35,201 nucleotides of DNA from Akkermansiaceae bacterium (GTDB lineage: Bacteria; Verrucomicrobiota; Verrucomicrobiia; Verrucomicrobiales; Akkermansiaceae), in contig JAPKCM010000044.1 of NCBI GenBank assembly GCA_028822935.1, forward strand, positions 1 to 35,201. The letters run 5' to 3'. Below the pieces are notes generated by a model that saw nothing but the letters and a program-made list of their open reading frames with translations, had not been told where the DNA came from and did not search any database. Numbering within the stretch: the stretch's first letter is position 1; each line of letters starts with the position of its first letter. Positions 8,465 through 16,110 of this stretch are shown one piece after another. Both the position numbers and the translations under genes were made by a program.

Positions 8465-8872
8465 TCACGGCGCAATCAACTCCACCGCCGGAAAATAACT
8501 CCGATACCACTCCACATCCCGCGTCAAAACCGGAATCCCGAAAGCTGCCGCATGGGCCCCAATAAAAAAGTCCGGCAGCGGCGAATTATTGGTCCCTCGA
8601 CGCTTACGATACAGCCTATATGCTTGGGAGGTGAGAAACAACGCCTGCCGCGACAGCTCATGATAACGAAGGCCCAGCGTAATCATCACGACATCGACAT
8701 CAGCCGTTTCACCGACCTCATAACAGAGTTCGTTGTAGATCAGTGGATTGATGATCATCCAGTCCGTAAATTGGCTCATTTGCTTCTGTGACCAATCCGC
8801 CCAGACCTCATCCTGCTCGATCACATCCAGAAGCACCTTCGTATCGACAAGAACGAGAGAACTTTCAGTCAT
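8465..8872 (-). CDS. PIN-domain toxin-like protein without an intact antitoxin
   Basis: A 135-residue PIN-domain protein of the VapC type. The acidic residues are kept: D10, E48 (INPLIYNELC), D101 (LPDFFIGAHA) and D119 (LTRDVEW). The usual VDTN motif reads VDTK, with Lys12 replacing the conserved Asn. The WADWS and INPLIYNEL segments mark a recognisable VapC subgroup. Its start overlaps (ATGA) the end of an upstream antitoxin gene that is broken by a deletion and a frameshift. Either the toxin is inactive, or it is controlled by another antitoxin, possibly from the vapBC module 600 bp away; the last point is speculation. Confidence 0.85.
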   Translation of the reverse strand: MTESSLVLVDTKVLLDVIEQDEVWADWSQKQMSQFTDWMIINPLIYNELCYEVGETADVDVVMITLGLRYHELSRQALFLTSQAYRLYRKRRGTNNSPLPDFFIGAHAAAFGIPVLTRDVEWYRSYFPAVELIAP

Positions 8873-9086
8873 CGCCTCTCAATTCTTGCATGATCTCATC
8901 ATGTACTCCGACCACCTGCACGATCCTTCCAAATCCCTCTCACCGCCTGAAGACGCTCTTTCAGCTCTTCCGCATTCTTCGGCGGCCCCAAAGTCTCCGG
9001 CTCCTCCACCGCACGCGTCAAAATCGCCCGCGCTTCCGCAGCTTCACCGCCGCATCCAAACTCCGAATCGTCAGCGTCGTGCTCAT
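8865..9086 (-). pseudogene. Wrecked antitoxin gene of the PIN toxin
   Basis: Translated in pieces, this reads MSTTLTIRSLDAAV, then in another frame EAAEARAILTRAVEEPETLG and on to ELKERLQAVRGIWKDRAGGR-ST, then in a third frame DEIMQELRGDD and a stop overlapping the toxin ATG. Together these look like an antitoxin of the FitA/VapB kind, normally about 85 residues. An internal deletion of roughly 40-50 bp (near 9040) removed the stretch after DAAV and shifted frame. A single extra base near 8902 separates ST from DEIM. No continuous product remains. Confidence 0.8.
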
Positions 9087-9240
9087 GCTAGCAACGTAAG
9101 CACTGCTGGCAATTTCCCAAAACACGGAGTGGGGACATTCCTTCATCCTTCACCTCTAGTTCCTGCCTTGGAATGAGCTTGGCGACTATTTGATGACTCG
9201 TTAAATTTTGGCAGATCTGAAGATGCTTCATCGATCGCTC

Positions 9241-9585
9241 TCACTTTTTGGGATCTTTGGAGTCAAGTAACTTGAGCAAGCCTCCCAGCGTTTTTAGAGC
9301 CAGTTTCACTTTAAGATTTCTTGTCTTCAGGGCCGCCGCATTGACGGCTGCAGCCGCCCCTCTGGGTCCATTAGAGCGTGCCTGCTCGACTACTTTTTCA
9401 CGAATCTCAGGTGGCACGTGATCTAAAAGCTTTCGGGAAACTCCCTTGATTCCGGCACCAATTCCCGCGAACCACTCCTCCGGGGTCTGCTCAGGGTGGT
9501 CGGGGATCCGTTCATCCTCGCTTGAATTACCCGCGCTCCCGGGCGGAGACTTGGCAACCTTTTCAGTGGATTTCTTCTCTGGCAT
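9241..9585 (-). CDS. Hypothetical soluble helical protein
   Basis: A 114-residue protein that I do not recognise. The first 35 residues are charged and probably disordered (MPEKKSTEKVAKSPPGSAGN). The rest is predicted helical by eye and basic: EEWFAGIGAGIKGVSRKLLD, EKVVEQARSNGPRGAAAAVN and LALKTLGGLLKLLDSKDPKK. There is no signal peptide or membrane segment. Its upstream side borders the restriction-gene relics. Codon use and even composition suggest a real gene. Confidence 0.65.
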   Translation of the reverse strand: MPEKKSTEKVAKSPPGSAGNSSEDERIPDHPEQTPEEWFAGIGAGIKGVSRKLLDHVPPEIREKVVEQARSNGPRGAAAAVNAAALKTRNLKVKLALKTLGGLLKLLDSKDPKK

Positions 9586-9592
9586 ATGAGCG

Positions 9593-10041
9593 CTATTTTA
9601 TTGGGATCAAGTTATCTCCCACTCGGCGGAACTCTTCAAGTGTAACTTCGAGAGATACCACAATCTCGGCGGAAATCATCTTGATGACGCGCTGGAGGTC
9701 GAAGGGGTTGGAGATCTTGTTCTGGGCCTTGCGGAAGATGATCCCGACGAGGCCGAGCTCTTTGCCAAGGGTCTCGAGAGTGTGGCGGTAGTGGACTTGA
9801 TGGGAGCCCCCGCACCAACCCTTCGGGCGATCCTTTCGGATCGTCTATGTCGCGCCGCTCCATTCGAGTTCGTCGCCGCTCTTACTGCTGAGCTCGGACC
9901 ACTGGAAGGCCTCGGGGCTGGGGTTGTCGAAGATTTCGCCGTCTTGGTTCTAGAGGGATTCCTGGTCTCGTGGGGACTCCGGGCTTTCTCGCTAGAAGTC
10001 ACGGGTGTCGGCGGCGGAGACGTTACCATTGAACTCCGGAT
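9593..10041 (-). pseudogene. Relic of a type I restriction-modification M subunit (HsdM N-terminal domain)
   Basis: One frame on the minus strand, closed by three in-frame TAG codons, contains PSPEAFQWSELSSKSGDELE and then HYRHTLETLGKELGLVGIIF followed by RKAQNKISNPFDLQRVIKMI. This lines up with the HsdM N-terminal region of E. coli EcoKI (RWDDLKSRIGQEQ, then FYRKMLVHLG and later FHNVSTTITEPKQI). The catalytic methyltransferase domain is absent and the frame stops at 9593-9595. Between the two matching segments sits a short foreign-looking stretch with a perfect hairpin (9828-9843). I am confident of the 9676-9800 part; the 5' portion (FNGNVSAADTRDF) is unassigned. Confidence 0.6.
9828..9843. 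repeat. Hairpin inside the hsdM relic
   Basis: CGATCC and GGATCG form a perfect 6-bp stem around a 4-nt loop (GAAA on the minus strand). A CGAAGGGTTGG sequence is adjacent, similar to the CGAAGGGT repeat at position 1. It interrupts the HsdM-like reading and may be a small inserted repeat. Confidence 0.45.
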
Positions 10042-10113
10042 AGAGAGCGGGATGTGAGCGTAGAGATAGTTCTTCAGCGGAGCGGGATCCATGACACTCA
10101 AAAAGTGCCCCAT
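10042..10113 (-). pseudogene. Possible N-terminal stub of a thioesterase-like protein
   Basis: The minus strand reads MGHFLSVMDPAPLKNYLYAH followed by IPLS, after which the frame loses sense. YLYAHIPLS resembles the N-terminus of thioesterases of the YiiD C-terminal type (LHAHIPLSRAMGV). Only about 24 residues remain, so this is a weak assignment. It abuts the HsdM relic, and together they form a patch of decayed genes. Confidence 0.3.
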
Positions 10114-10152
10114 GACGAAGAATTGTCCTTGGTTTCCACCTTGAACCGGATC

Positions 10153-11502
10153 CTAGATCGAAGCTGCCCTACTCTCCCAGCTGGTCCCATCGTGGACCAG
10201 CTCATGGGTGACGCAGTCGAGGTGATCCTCGGGCTCATGCGTGATGTAGAGAATCTGGGTCAATCCCGTCGACGCGATTCGATCAATCACGTTTAAAACG
10301 AGTGCCCGGTTGAGCGGATCGAGTCCCTGACAGGGTTCATCGAGAATCAAAAGAGGAGGTTGCTTCACCAAGGCGCGCGCGATCAGCAAAAGGCGCTGCT
10401 GTCCGTAGCTCAGGGAGCGAAAGAGGTGCTTCTCCTGACCGGACATGCCCACTAGGTTGAGCCATTCTTTGGCAACTGCCACATGGGCCGGCTCGGGTTT
10501 GCGGTAAATCCCCACACTATCGTAAACGCCGGAAAGGACGACCGAAAGCGCCGGAGATCCCACGCGATATTGCTGATGAAGCCCTGGAGAAACGATCCCG
10601 AGATGGCTTTTAATATCCCACACTGATTCGCCATTTCCGCGTCGCATCCCCATGACCGTAACGTCATTGGAATAGCACTGGGGATGATCACCCGAGACCA
10701 GATTGACCAAGGTTGATTTCCCACAGCCATTGGGCCCGGAAATCTTCCAATTTTGTCCCGGCTCCACCTGCCAGTCAAAGGATGAGATGATCTCACATCC
10801 GCCGTGGATCACGGTGACCTTTTTCATGGAAACGAGAGATCCCTCCCTCTCCATGCGATCTTGCTTCCGGGCCGGAATAGAAACTCGCTCGTCACTCAAT
10901 TCCATCAGCTGCTTGAAAAGATCATTTCCTTCCACTTCTTCCCGAGGTCCGGATAGGAGAAGCTCCCCGCGATCCACGCAAGCAAGATGGGAGATCAAGC
11001 CATCGAGATCACTAAGCCGGTTGGCCACAATGACGAGAGTCACCTTTTTCGAGAGCTCTTCAAAAAGATACCGCAGATGGACCCGAAACTCCTGATCAAG
11101 CCCATCGAATGGTTCATCGAGGATCAACAACTCCGGCGACTTGATGAGCGCGCGTGCAAGCACCACTCGACGGCGCTCACCCGTGGAAAGAAGCCGGAAT
11201 CCACGATCAACGAGGGCGAAAAGACCCAACTCGGTCACGAGTTCATCGATGGACTCGCCCGTCGGACAAACTTCTAGAATCAATTCCGCCACCGTCCTGC
11301 CAGGATCAATCCGATCCAAAAAGTCAGTATCGTCTTCGCGAATCTCGCGCTCGAGCAGCGCGTCTTCGACCTCAAAAGAAACGAGCGCCGACCGGGTGAA
11401 CTGTCCACTTTCCGTCAAGGAAGCCGCGAGAGACGTTTTGCCTCCCCCATTTCGACCGACGACGCCCCAGGATTGCCCCGGAAAAATCATCTCCGGCTTC
11501 AC
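10153..11502 (-). CDS. modF: ModF-like twin-domain ABC ATPase
   Basis: A cytoplasmic protein of 449 residues with two ABC ATPase domains and no membrane part. Domain 1 has Walker A GRNGGGKT (residues 16-23), the signature LSTGERRRVVLARAL and Walker B LLILDEPFDGLD. Domain 2 has GPNGCGKST, DHPQCYSNDVTVMGMRRGNG, LSYGQQRLLLIARAL and LLILDEPCQGLDPLNR. The second half matches E. coli ModF (DHPQGYSNDLTLFGRRRGSG) very closely. ModF (PhrA) is linked to molybdate transport by genetics, but its job is unclear, and no modABC is present here. The start is a GTG overlapping the fabF stop (GTGA), about 15 residues short of E. coli ModF; no ATG lies upstream before a stop. Confidence 0.88.
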   Translation of the reverse strand: MKPEMIFPGQSWGVVGRNGGGKTSLAASLTESGQFTRSALVSFEVEDALLEREIREDDTDFLDRIDPGRTVAELILEVCPTGESIDELVTELGLFALVDRGFRLLSTGERRRVVLARALIKSPELLILDEPFDGLDQEFRVHLRYLFEELSKKVTLVIVANRLSDLDGLISHLACVDRGELLLSGPREEVEGNDLFKQLMELSDERVSIPARKQDRMEREGSLVSMKKVTVIHGGCEIISSFDWQVEPGQNWKISGPNGCGKSTLVNLVSGDHPQCYSNDVTVMGMRRGNGESVWDIKSHLGIVSPGLHQQYRVGSPALSVVLSGVYDSVGIYRKPEPAHVAVAKEWLNLVGMSGQEKHLFRSLSYGQQRLLLIARALVKQPPLLILDEPCQGLDPLNRALVLNVIDRIASTGLTQILYITHEPEDHLDCVTHELVHDGTSWESRAASI

Positions 11503-12746
11503 GAGAACTTCGTAATGAGGAGCGAGGCATTATGCCCGCCGAATCCGAAGGAATTGCTAAGAGCCGCCTTCACTTCCATCTCGCGAGCGGTGTGCGCACA
11601 GTAATCGAGTGGGCAGTTGGGATCTTGGTCCTCAAGATTGATCGTCGGAGGAATGACGCCATCGCGCATCGCCATCAGACAGGCAAGCAGCTCCACCCCG
11701 CCGGCGGCACCGAGAAGGTGGCCCGTCATGGACTTGGTGGAGCTAACAACGAGACCGTCATTAGCCCAGGCTCCGAAAGATTTCTGAATGGCCTTGGACT
11801 CACACACGTCGCCCTGGGGAGTGGAGGTTCCGTGGGCGTTAACGTATTGCACGTCCTCCGCATTGAGACCGGCGTGCTTGAGCGCCATGTCCATGCAGCG
11901 AGCTGCTCCGTCGCCTTCGGGATGAGGCGAGGTCAGATGATAGGCATCGGCACTGAGGCCATATCCGGAAAGTTCAGCCAGGATGTTGGCACCACGCGCT
12001 TTCGCGTGCTCAAGTTCCTCGATCACCACGACGCCTGCTCCTTCGCCCATCACAAAACCGTCACGGCCCACATCGAAGGGACGAGAGGCCGCCGTCGGGT
12101 CGTCGTTTCGGGTCGAAAGCGCTTTCATGTTCATGAAGCCCGCCAGCCCCATGGGACGGATCGAGGCTTCGGATCCACCCGCAACAAATGCGTCGGCATC
12201 GCCAAATTTAATCATGCGCCAAGCCTCGCCAATCGAATGATTCGCGGTAGCACAGGCCGTCACAATCGCCATATTGGGGCCGCCAAAACCATATTCGATC
12301 GAGAAAACGCCACTCGCGATGTTGGAAATCATCATCGGGATGGTGAAGGGCGAAACGCGGCTCGGGCTTTTCTGAAGGAGAGCGGTGTGGTTATCTTCTA
12401 GGGTGCCGAGACCACCGATGCCACTACCAAGCATGACCCCCACGCGGTTGCGATCGATCTCCGCTTCATTTAAACCGGAATCATCGAGCGCCATTTTAGC
12501 GGCCGCAATTCCAAGATGGGCATAGCGATCCATACGCCGTGCATCCTTGGGGTTTTTGAAAAAGGGCTTGGGGTCGAACCCCTTCACTTCTCCCGCGATT
12601 TTCACGGTATAATCCGTCGTATCCATCGACTCAATGAGTCCAATGCCACTGCGACCATTTTTCATCCCATCCCAAGTGGAGGAGACATCATTTCCGAGAG
12701 GGCTAAGGGCACCAAGGCCAGTGATAACAACGCGACGGTTTTCCAT
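11499..12746 (-). CDS. fabF: 3-oxoacyl-ACP synthase II
   Basis: Condenses malonyl-ACP with acyl-ACP in fatty acid elongation, in the cytoplasm. At 415 residues it has the family's usual length. The catalytic triad is complete: C165 in TACATANHSIG, H305 in VNAHGTSTPQGD and H343 in SMTGHLLGAAGG. Further family motifs are PFDVGRDGFVMGEGAG and NSFGFGGHNASL near the C-terminus. It sits between a zinc-ribbon membrane protein (65 bp upstream) and modF (4-bp overlap) and not in a fab cluster, so it may be a second copy or a displaced housekeeping gene. Confidence 0.96.
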   Translation of the reverse strand: MENRRVVITGLGALSPLGNDVSSTWDGMKNGRSGIGLIESMDTTDYTVKIAGEVKGFDPKPFFKNPKDARRMDRYAHLGIAAAKMALDDSGLNEAEIDRNRVGVMLGSGIGGLGTLEDNHTALLQKSPSRVSPFTIPMMISNIASGVFSIEYGFGGPNMAIVTACATANHSIGEAWRMIKFGDADAFVAGGSEASIRPMGLAGFMNMKALSTRNDDPTAASRPFDVGRDGFVMGEGAGVVVIEELEHAKARGANILAELSGYGLSADAYHLTSPHPEGDGAARCMDMALKHAGLNAEDVQYVNAHGTSTPQGDVCESKAIQKSFGAWANDGLVVSSTKSMTGHLLGAAGGVELLACLMAMRDGVIPPTINLEDQDPNCPLDYCAHTAREMEVKAALSNSFGFGGHNASLLITKFS

Positions 12747-12811
12747 AGTTCGTGAACGTTAAAGAGAGGTAGAATGGAAAGGAGAAAAAGGCAAGCGAAG
12801 TCAGGAGACAC

Positions 12812-13051
12812 TTAGCCCAGCCGACGATGCTGCTTTCGGGTATTAAGGGCATCACAATCGGGACAATGGGAGATCTTGAGAGACGAGCTCTCTTGATAAT
12901 TTTTTCCGCAGAGGTGACATTCCCGGATCTTCCGGCTCTTATTCCACTGGTAAATCCGACCGATAATCCTCTCGAATAGGAAATCGAGAACGACCCAAGC
13001 GAAGGCAAGGAGAACGAGCCCTAGAAAAAATTGGGTGATATCAATCGTCAT
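12812..13051 (-). CDS. Membrane-anchored zinc-ribbon protein
   Basis: A 79-residue protein with one N-terminal membrane segment (about residues 7-27, FFLGLVLLAFAWVVLDFLF). A cytoplasmic treble-clef or zinc-ribbon pair follows: CHLCGKNY and CPDCDALN. The family is unknown to me. Its ATG overlaps the stop of the TonB-like gene upstream (ATGA), so it is probably translationally coupled to the ExbB/ExbD operon and may be an accessory factor of that complex. Confidence 0.75.
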   Translation of the reverse strand: MTIDITQFFLGLVLLAFAWVVLDFLFERIIGRIYQWNKSRKIRECHLCGKNYQESSSLKISHCPDCDALNTRKQHRRLG

Positions 13052-13812
13052 GGGGCACCCCTCTCTACGCAGCTCGCTTCCAGCATCCAGATCCTGAAAG
13101 GAGCGTCTTTTTTAGCGAGAGGATAGCGCAGCTCACGAAGCGTCTTGGCAAGCTCTAGAGCGGTAGTTTCTTTTAGATCCTCAAGTGGAAGGCAGGAAAC
13201 AACGATTCCCCGCCAATCAACGATCAGCTGAAAGGTCCAAGTTTCGCCTGCGCTGAGGGCCGCATTTTCGCCGGCCCAACGGAAGGCCGTCCCCTCCCAT
13301 TTGGATTTTCCTTCGCGATTACTGACCTCGATCCACCATTCCGGATTAGAAGTCTGAATCGCGGCGATGGTTACCGCCTCCGGAGCAGGAAGGCTGTGGC
13401 TCGACACCCCGGGCAGCCCTCGCAACTCAGGAGCCGAAACACTCAAATCAATAACCTGCAGAGTCGGTTGGTAGGGCGAAGGCGCCGACTGCTTCAGGGC
13501 GGCGGCGATCTCTTGTTTCAGACGAGAATCATCCCTCACCTCCCAGCGGGAATGAAAAGGTGATTCACGTTCGACCACCTCGGAGAGCCAACGGTTGGAA
13601 GGATGCTCGAGATCGACAATTTCGAGGTCGCTCGATCGCTGGGGAAGCGGAAGTGGATCGGGTAAGCGCACTTGAACATAAGCCACCAAGGCACCCCAGA
13701 AAAAGGTAGCGACCAATCCACCAATCAGAAGGCGCCCCAACGATCCTTGCGGGAGATGCCAGTGAAAATGAAGACCCGCCTGGCGGTCGCGATGGAGTTT
13801 CTTACGGCTCAT
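13048..13812 (-). CDS. Single-pass membrane protein, candidate TonB-like energy transducer
   Basis: A 254-residue protein with a basic cytoplasmic start, one membrane segment (about 27-49), a short proline-rich stretch (RLPDPLPLPQ, 49-58) and a periplasmic remainder. The C-terminal part, FQLIVDWRGIVVSCLPLEDL followed by ALELAKTLRELRYPLAKKD, resembles the beta-strand/helix pattern of TonB C-terminal domains, but this is a weak similarity judged by eye. The position is what supports the idea: it follows exbB and exbD by 8 bp. The proline-rich spacer is much shorter than in classical TonB. It could instead be an unrelated periplasmic partner. Confidence 0.65.
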   Translation of the reverse strand: MSRKKLHRDRQAGLHFHWHLPQGSLGRLLIGGLVATFFWGALVAYVQVRLPDPLPLPQRSSDLEIVDLEHPSNRWLSEVVERESPFHSRWEVRDDSRLKQEIAAALKQSAPSPYQPTLQVIDLSVSAPELRGLPGVSSHSLPAPEAVTIAAIQTSNPEWWIEVSNREGKSKWEGTAFRWAGENAALSAGETWTFQLIVDWRGIVVSCLPLEDLKETTALELAKTLRELRYPLAKKDAPFRIWMLEASCVERGAP

Positions 13813-13820
13813 CGGACTTC

Positions 13821-14249
13821 CTAGTTTTGACCATCGTCACTCGTTTGTTGAGCAATCTTAAGGCGGTAGCCGAGACGCCGGGTGAGATCGATAATTTCCT
13901 GCTGCAGAGAAATCGGGGACGATTGGTCCATTCGAAGAGCCACCAAGGTGGTGCTTCGAGCCTTGGCTTCGCTTTCGATCGCTTCCTCGAGCCGCGATTG
14001 CTCCACCGCTTCTTTCGCCACGTAAAAAGTCGGCCCCTTGATCCCCTGCTTCACGTTGACCACCACGGGAGAGTCATCCCCCAAGCGTGAGCCCCGGAAT
14101 TCAGAGACAGGCAGAGAAATTTCAACATAGTTCTCCTTTGTCACCACGCCCGTGAGAAGGACGAGAGCGAGAAGAAGCCCCACAAAATCGAAGGCCGGAA
14201 CAAGGTAGACCAGGCCCGGGCTTTCAGGAATGGTCAGAGAAAGCTTCAT
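13821..14249 (-). CDS. exbD: ExbD/TolR-family proton-channel subunit
   Basis: A 142-residue inner-membrane protein with one N-terminal membrane segment (about 13-37) and a periplasmic domain. Asp21 (VPAFDFVGLLLALVLL) corresponds to the essential membrane aspartate through which ExbD and TolR couple proton flow. The periplasmic part (VVVNVKQGIKGPTFYVAKEA) follows the family pattern. It lies 6 bp after exbB and 8 bp before the TonB-like gene. ExbD versus TolR cannot be settled from sequence alone; no tolB or pal is nearby. Confidence 0.88.
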   Translation of the reverse strand: MKLSLTIPESPGLVYLVPAFDFVGLLLALVLLTGVVTKENYVEISLPVSEFRGSRLGDDSPVVVNVKQGIKGPTFYVAKEAVEQSRLEEAIESEAKARSTTLVALRMDQSSPISLQQEIIDLTRRLGYRLKIAQQTSDDGQN

Positions 14250-14255
14250 GACAGA

Positions 14256-14990
14256 CTAGGACGACTTCTTGGGATTCTTAGGCTTCTTAGCCTTCTTCGA
14301 CGCCTTCGAACCGGATTCCTTCTCAGGCTGGGTGCGTCCTTCCACTTCATCACGGAAAGAAACAATGTGATCCTGACTCCGACCGTCACAGACGATATTG
14401 ACCGTTTCGATACCCGCGCGCATCAGACGATGCAAAAGGCGACGCGCTTTTCCGTAAAGATAAAGGTAGAGAATATAGGCCGGAATCGCAATCGCCAGCC
14501 CCATCGCGGTCGAGGAAAGCGCTTGGAATAACCCTTTCGCGAGAGCGGTCTGGGCCACCGCACCTTCAGCCGAGCTGACATTAAGAAAGACCTCAATCAA
14601 GCCCAGCACGGTGCCGAACATCCCCAGAAGGGGCGCGAGAAGCGCAACCGCCAGAATGACCCGGAGATTCTTTTCGATGCGGGGAACCTCAAGCTGCCCC
14701 GCTTCTTGTGCAATTTCACGCAGATTGCTACGCTCCAAATGATGCCGTTGCAACACCGCGTGCACGATTCGGGCTTCCGGGCCGCGACGTCGCGAAGAGA
14801 CATGTAGTGCCTCAGCGTAGGCCTTATTGCGCACATGATTGGTCACCCCAAGGAGCAGATCGGCGAACTTTCCGCGAGTGTGCTGAAAGTAAATCATCCG
14901 TTCCACCGTCACCATCAGGGCCACAAATCCGAGGGCAGCCTGTAACCACAGGATGATACCGCCAGATTCTTTCAGAAAGTCCACTAACAA
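14256..14990 (-). CDS. exbB: MotA/TolQ/ExbB-family proton-channel protein
   Basis: A 244-residue inner-membrane protein with three hydrophobic segments (about 10-30, 110-135 and 155-178). It carries the family core LLAPLLGMFGTVLGLIEVF followed by ALSSTAMGLAIAIPAYILYL. It would form the pentameric collar around ExbD and use the proton gradient to drive a transducer. The C-terminus ends in an unusual lysine/serine-rich tail (KASKKAKKPKNPKKSS). It is the first gene of a run of six minus-strand genes ending with modF; the HNH gene lies 70 bp upstream. Confidence 0.93.
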   Translation of the reverse strand: MLVDFLKESGGIILWLQAALGFVALMVTVERMIYFQHTRGKFADLLLGVTNHVRNKAYAEALHVSSRRRGPEARIVHAVLQRHHLERSNLREIAQEAGQLEVPRIEKNLRVILAVALLAPLLGMFGTVLGLIEVFLNVSSAEGAVAQTALAKGLFQALSSTAMGLAIAIPAYILYLYLYGKARRLLHRLMRAGIETVNIVCDGRSQDHIVSFRDEVEGRTQPEKESGSKASKKAKKPKNPKKSS

Positions 14991-15060
14991 GACCCTAGCA
15001 GCTCATTACAAGTGTGAAAAGGTGAGTTTCTCGCTTATCTTTATCTTTTTGAAAATAATC

Positions 15061-15660
15061 TCAGGCCGACATCGAGACTTTCTTGCGATCTGGATAGAGA
15101 AACTCCTGCCACGCAGAATCGCTAGTGTGCTTCTTAAGCCCGTAAAGAGGACGCCACCGAGGGGCCTTGGGTTCATTAAGAAGGCGTAAGTTGGCTTGCA
15201 CCAAGGTCCGATTGGCCTTGCGCGTATTGCAGGGAACACAGGAGGCCACAATATTGTCCCAGCTGGTTATCCCCCCCAGGTCACGCGGAGTGACATGATC
15301 CAGATTGAGCTGATGCTCGGGGAAAATTTCGCGGCAATATTGGCAAGTGTGCTTGTCTCGAAGAAACACGTTTTGCCGGGTGAATTTCACCTCTTTTCGT
15401 GGCAGCCGATCGTAAATCCCCAAGACGATAATCTTGGGAACCTGCAGCGCAATCCTCACTGTTCTGATCACCTCACCCGTGAAGGTGTGCGTGGAGTAAT
15501 CGAGCCAGGATTCAATATCGTGGGTTTGGTAGCGACACTCCCCCTCGGTCTGCACCACTTGGGCTCGACCCAGGCAAAGAAGCTTGAAGGCGCGCCTCAC
15601 GGAGCAGGTATGGACCGGCTGCCAGAGCCTGTTCAAAACAAGGACGGGGCGTTCGGTCAT
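15061..15660 (-). CDS. HNH endonuclease-family protein
   Basis: A 199-residue HNH protein of the group that opens with a VLVLNRLWQPVHTCSVRRAF-like N-domain. The HNH site is complete: zinc ligands C106/C109 (CQYC) and C141/C144 (CVPC), the DH pair D121-H122 (LNLDHVTPRDLGG), and N136 and N145. Such single-gene HNH proteins are common in PVC bacteria and cyanobacteria; their DNA target is not known. The start at 15660 (MTERPVL) fits the family; an ATG 9 bp upstream is equally possible, and the open frame to 15807 only overlaps a relic. Confidence 0.88.
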   Translation of the reverse strand: MTERPVLVLNRLWQPVHTCSVRRAFKLLCLGRAQVVQTEGECRYQTHDIESWLDYSTHTFTGEVIRTVRIALQVPKIIVLGIYDRLPRKEVKFTRQNVFLRDKHTCQYCREIFPEHQLNLDHVTPRDLGGITSWDNIVASCVPCNTRKANRTLVQANLRLLNEPKAPRWRPLYGLKKHTSDSAWQEFLYPDRKKVSMSA

Positions 15661-15739
15661 CACTTCCATAATTTTATAAAGCAGTGGGCATCCTACTCCC
15701 TTCCCAGACAGAGGCAATCTTAAACTTAAGCAGTCCAAA

Positions 15740-16062
15740 CTACTCCATCCAGTAAATCGCCCCCTCCAAATCGAGAAGATACAGCTCCCCTTGCTGATCC
15801 TGACCAAAGGAAGAATTTAAAGATCACCCGTCAGATCAAGAACCTCGTTCACCTTAGTCCCGCCCTCGGAATCGACCACGAAAATTCTCCCATCCTGCTC
15901 TACCACCACTATCGGGGACCCTCCACCCTTCGCCTGTTGCAAATCAACCGGACGCTTAAAAGAGGCCTCAAAAGGAACAAGAGTGACCGGTTCAATCCCG
16001 GTCGAAACCGAAATCATACCACCAATCAAAAGAGAAAAGAGAGCATCTTGATTCATCGCCAA
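15740..16062 (-). pseudogene. Collapsed PQQ-dependent sugar dehydrogenase-like gene
   Basis: The first 81 codons contain PFEASFKRPVDLQQAKGGGS then IVVVEQDGRIFVVDSEGG and VNEVLDLTGDL, which resembles the first blade of soluble sugar or sorbosone dehydrogenases. About 10 bp later, in another frame, comes SLNSSFGQDQQGELYLLDLE and GAIYWME-stop (15740), which resembles the very end of the same family. The middle of the protein (normally about 300 residues) is missing. The two ends now lie side by side, as expected from one large internal deletion. Confidence 0.65.
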
Positions 16063-16110
16063 GACAGTTACCCCCCCCTTCTACAAAAGGGCAATCGGCG
16101 AAGAAGAGAT

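Noticed and set aside
9116-9140. AGTGGGGACATTCC word, reminiscent of REP or IS200-type ends
   Set aside because: Only one copy and no transposase or partner end nearby.
9593-10041. TAG recoding (amber codon read as an amino acid) in the hsdM relic
   Set aside because: TAG is used as a normal stop elsewhere in the window (for example at 6058-6060 and 7832-7834), and the relic also lacks its catalytic domain, so decay is simpler.
11532-12401. Plus-strand frame of 289 codons opposite fabF
   Set aside because: The complete FabF catalytic triad is on the minus strand; the plus frame has no domain.
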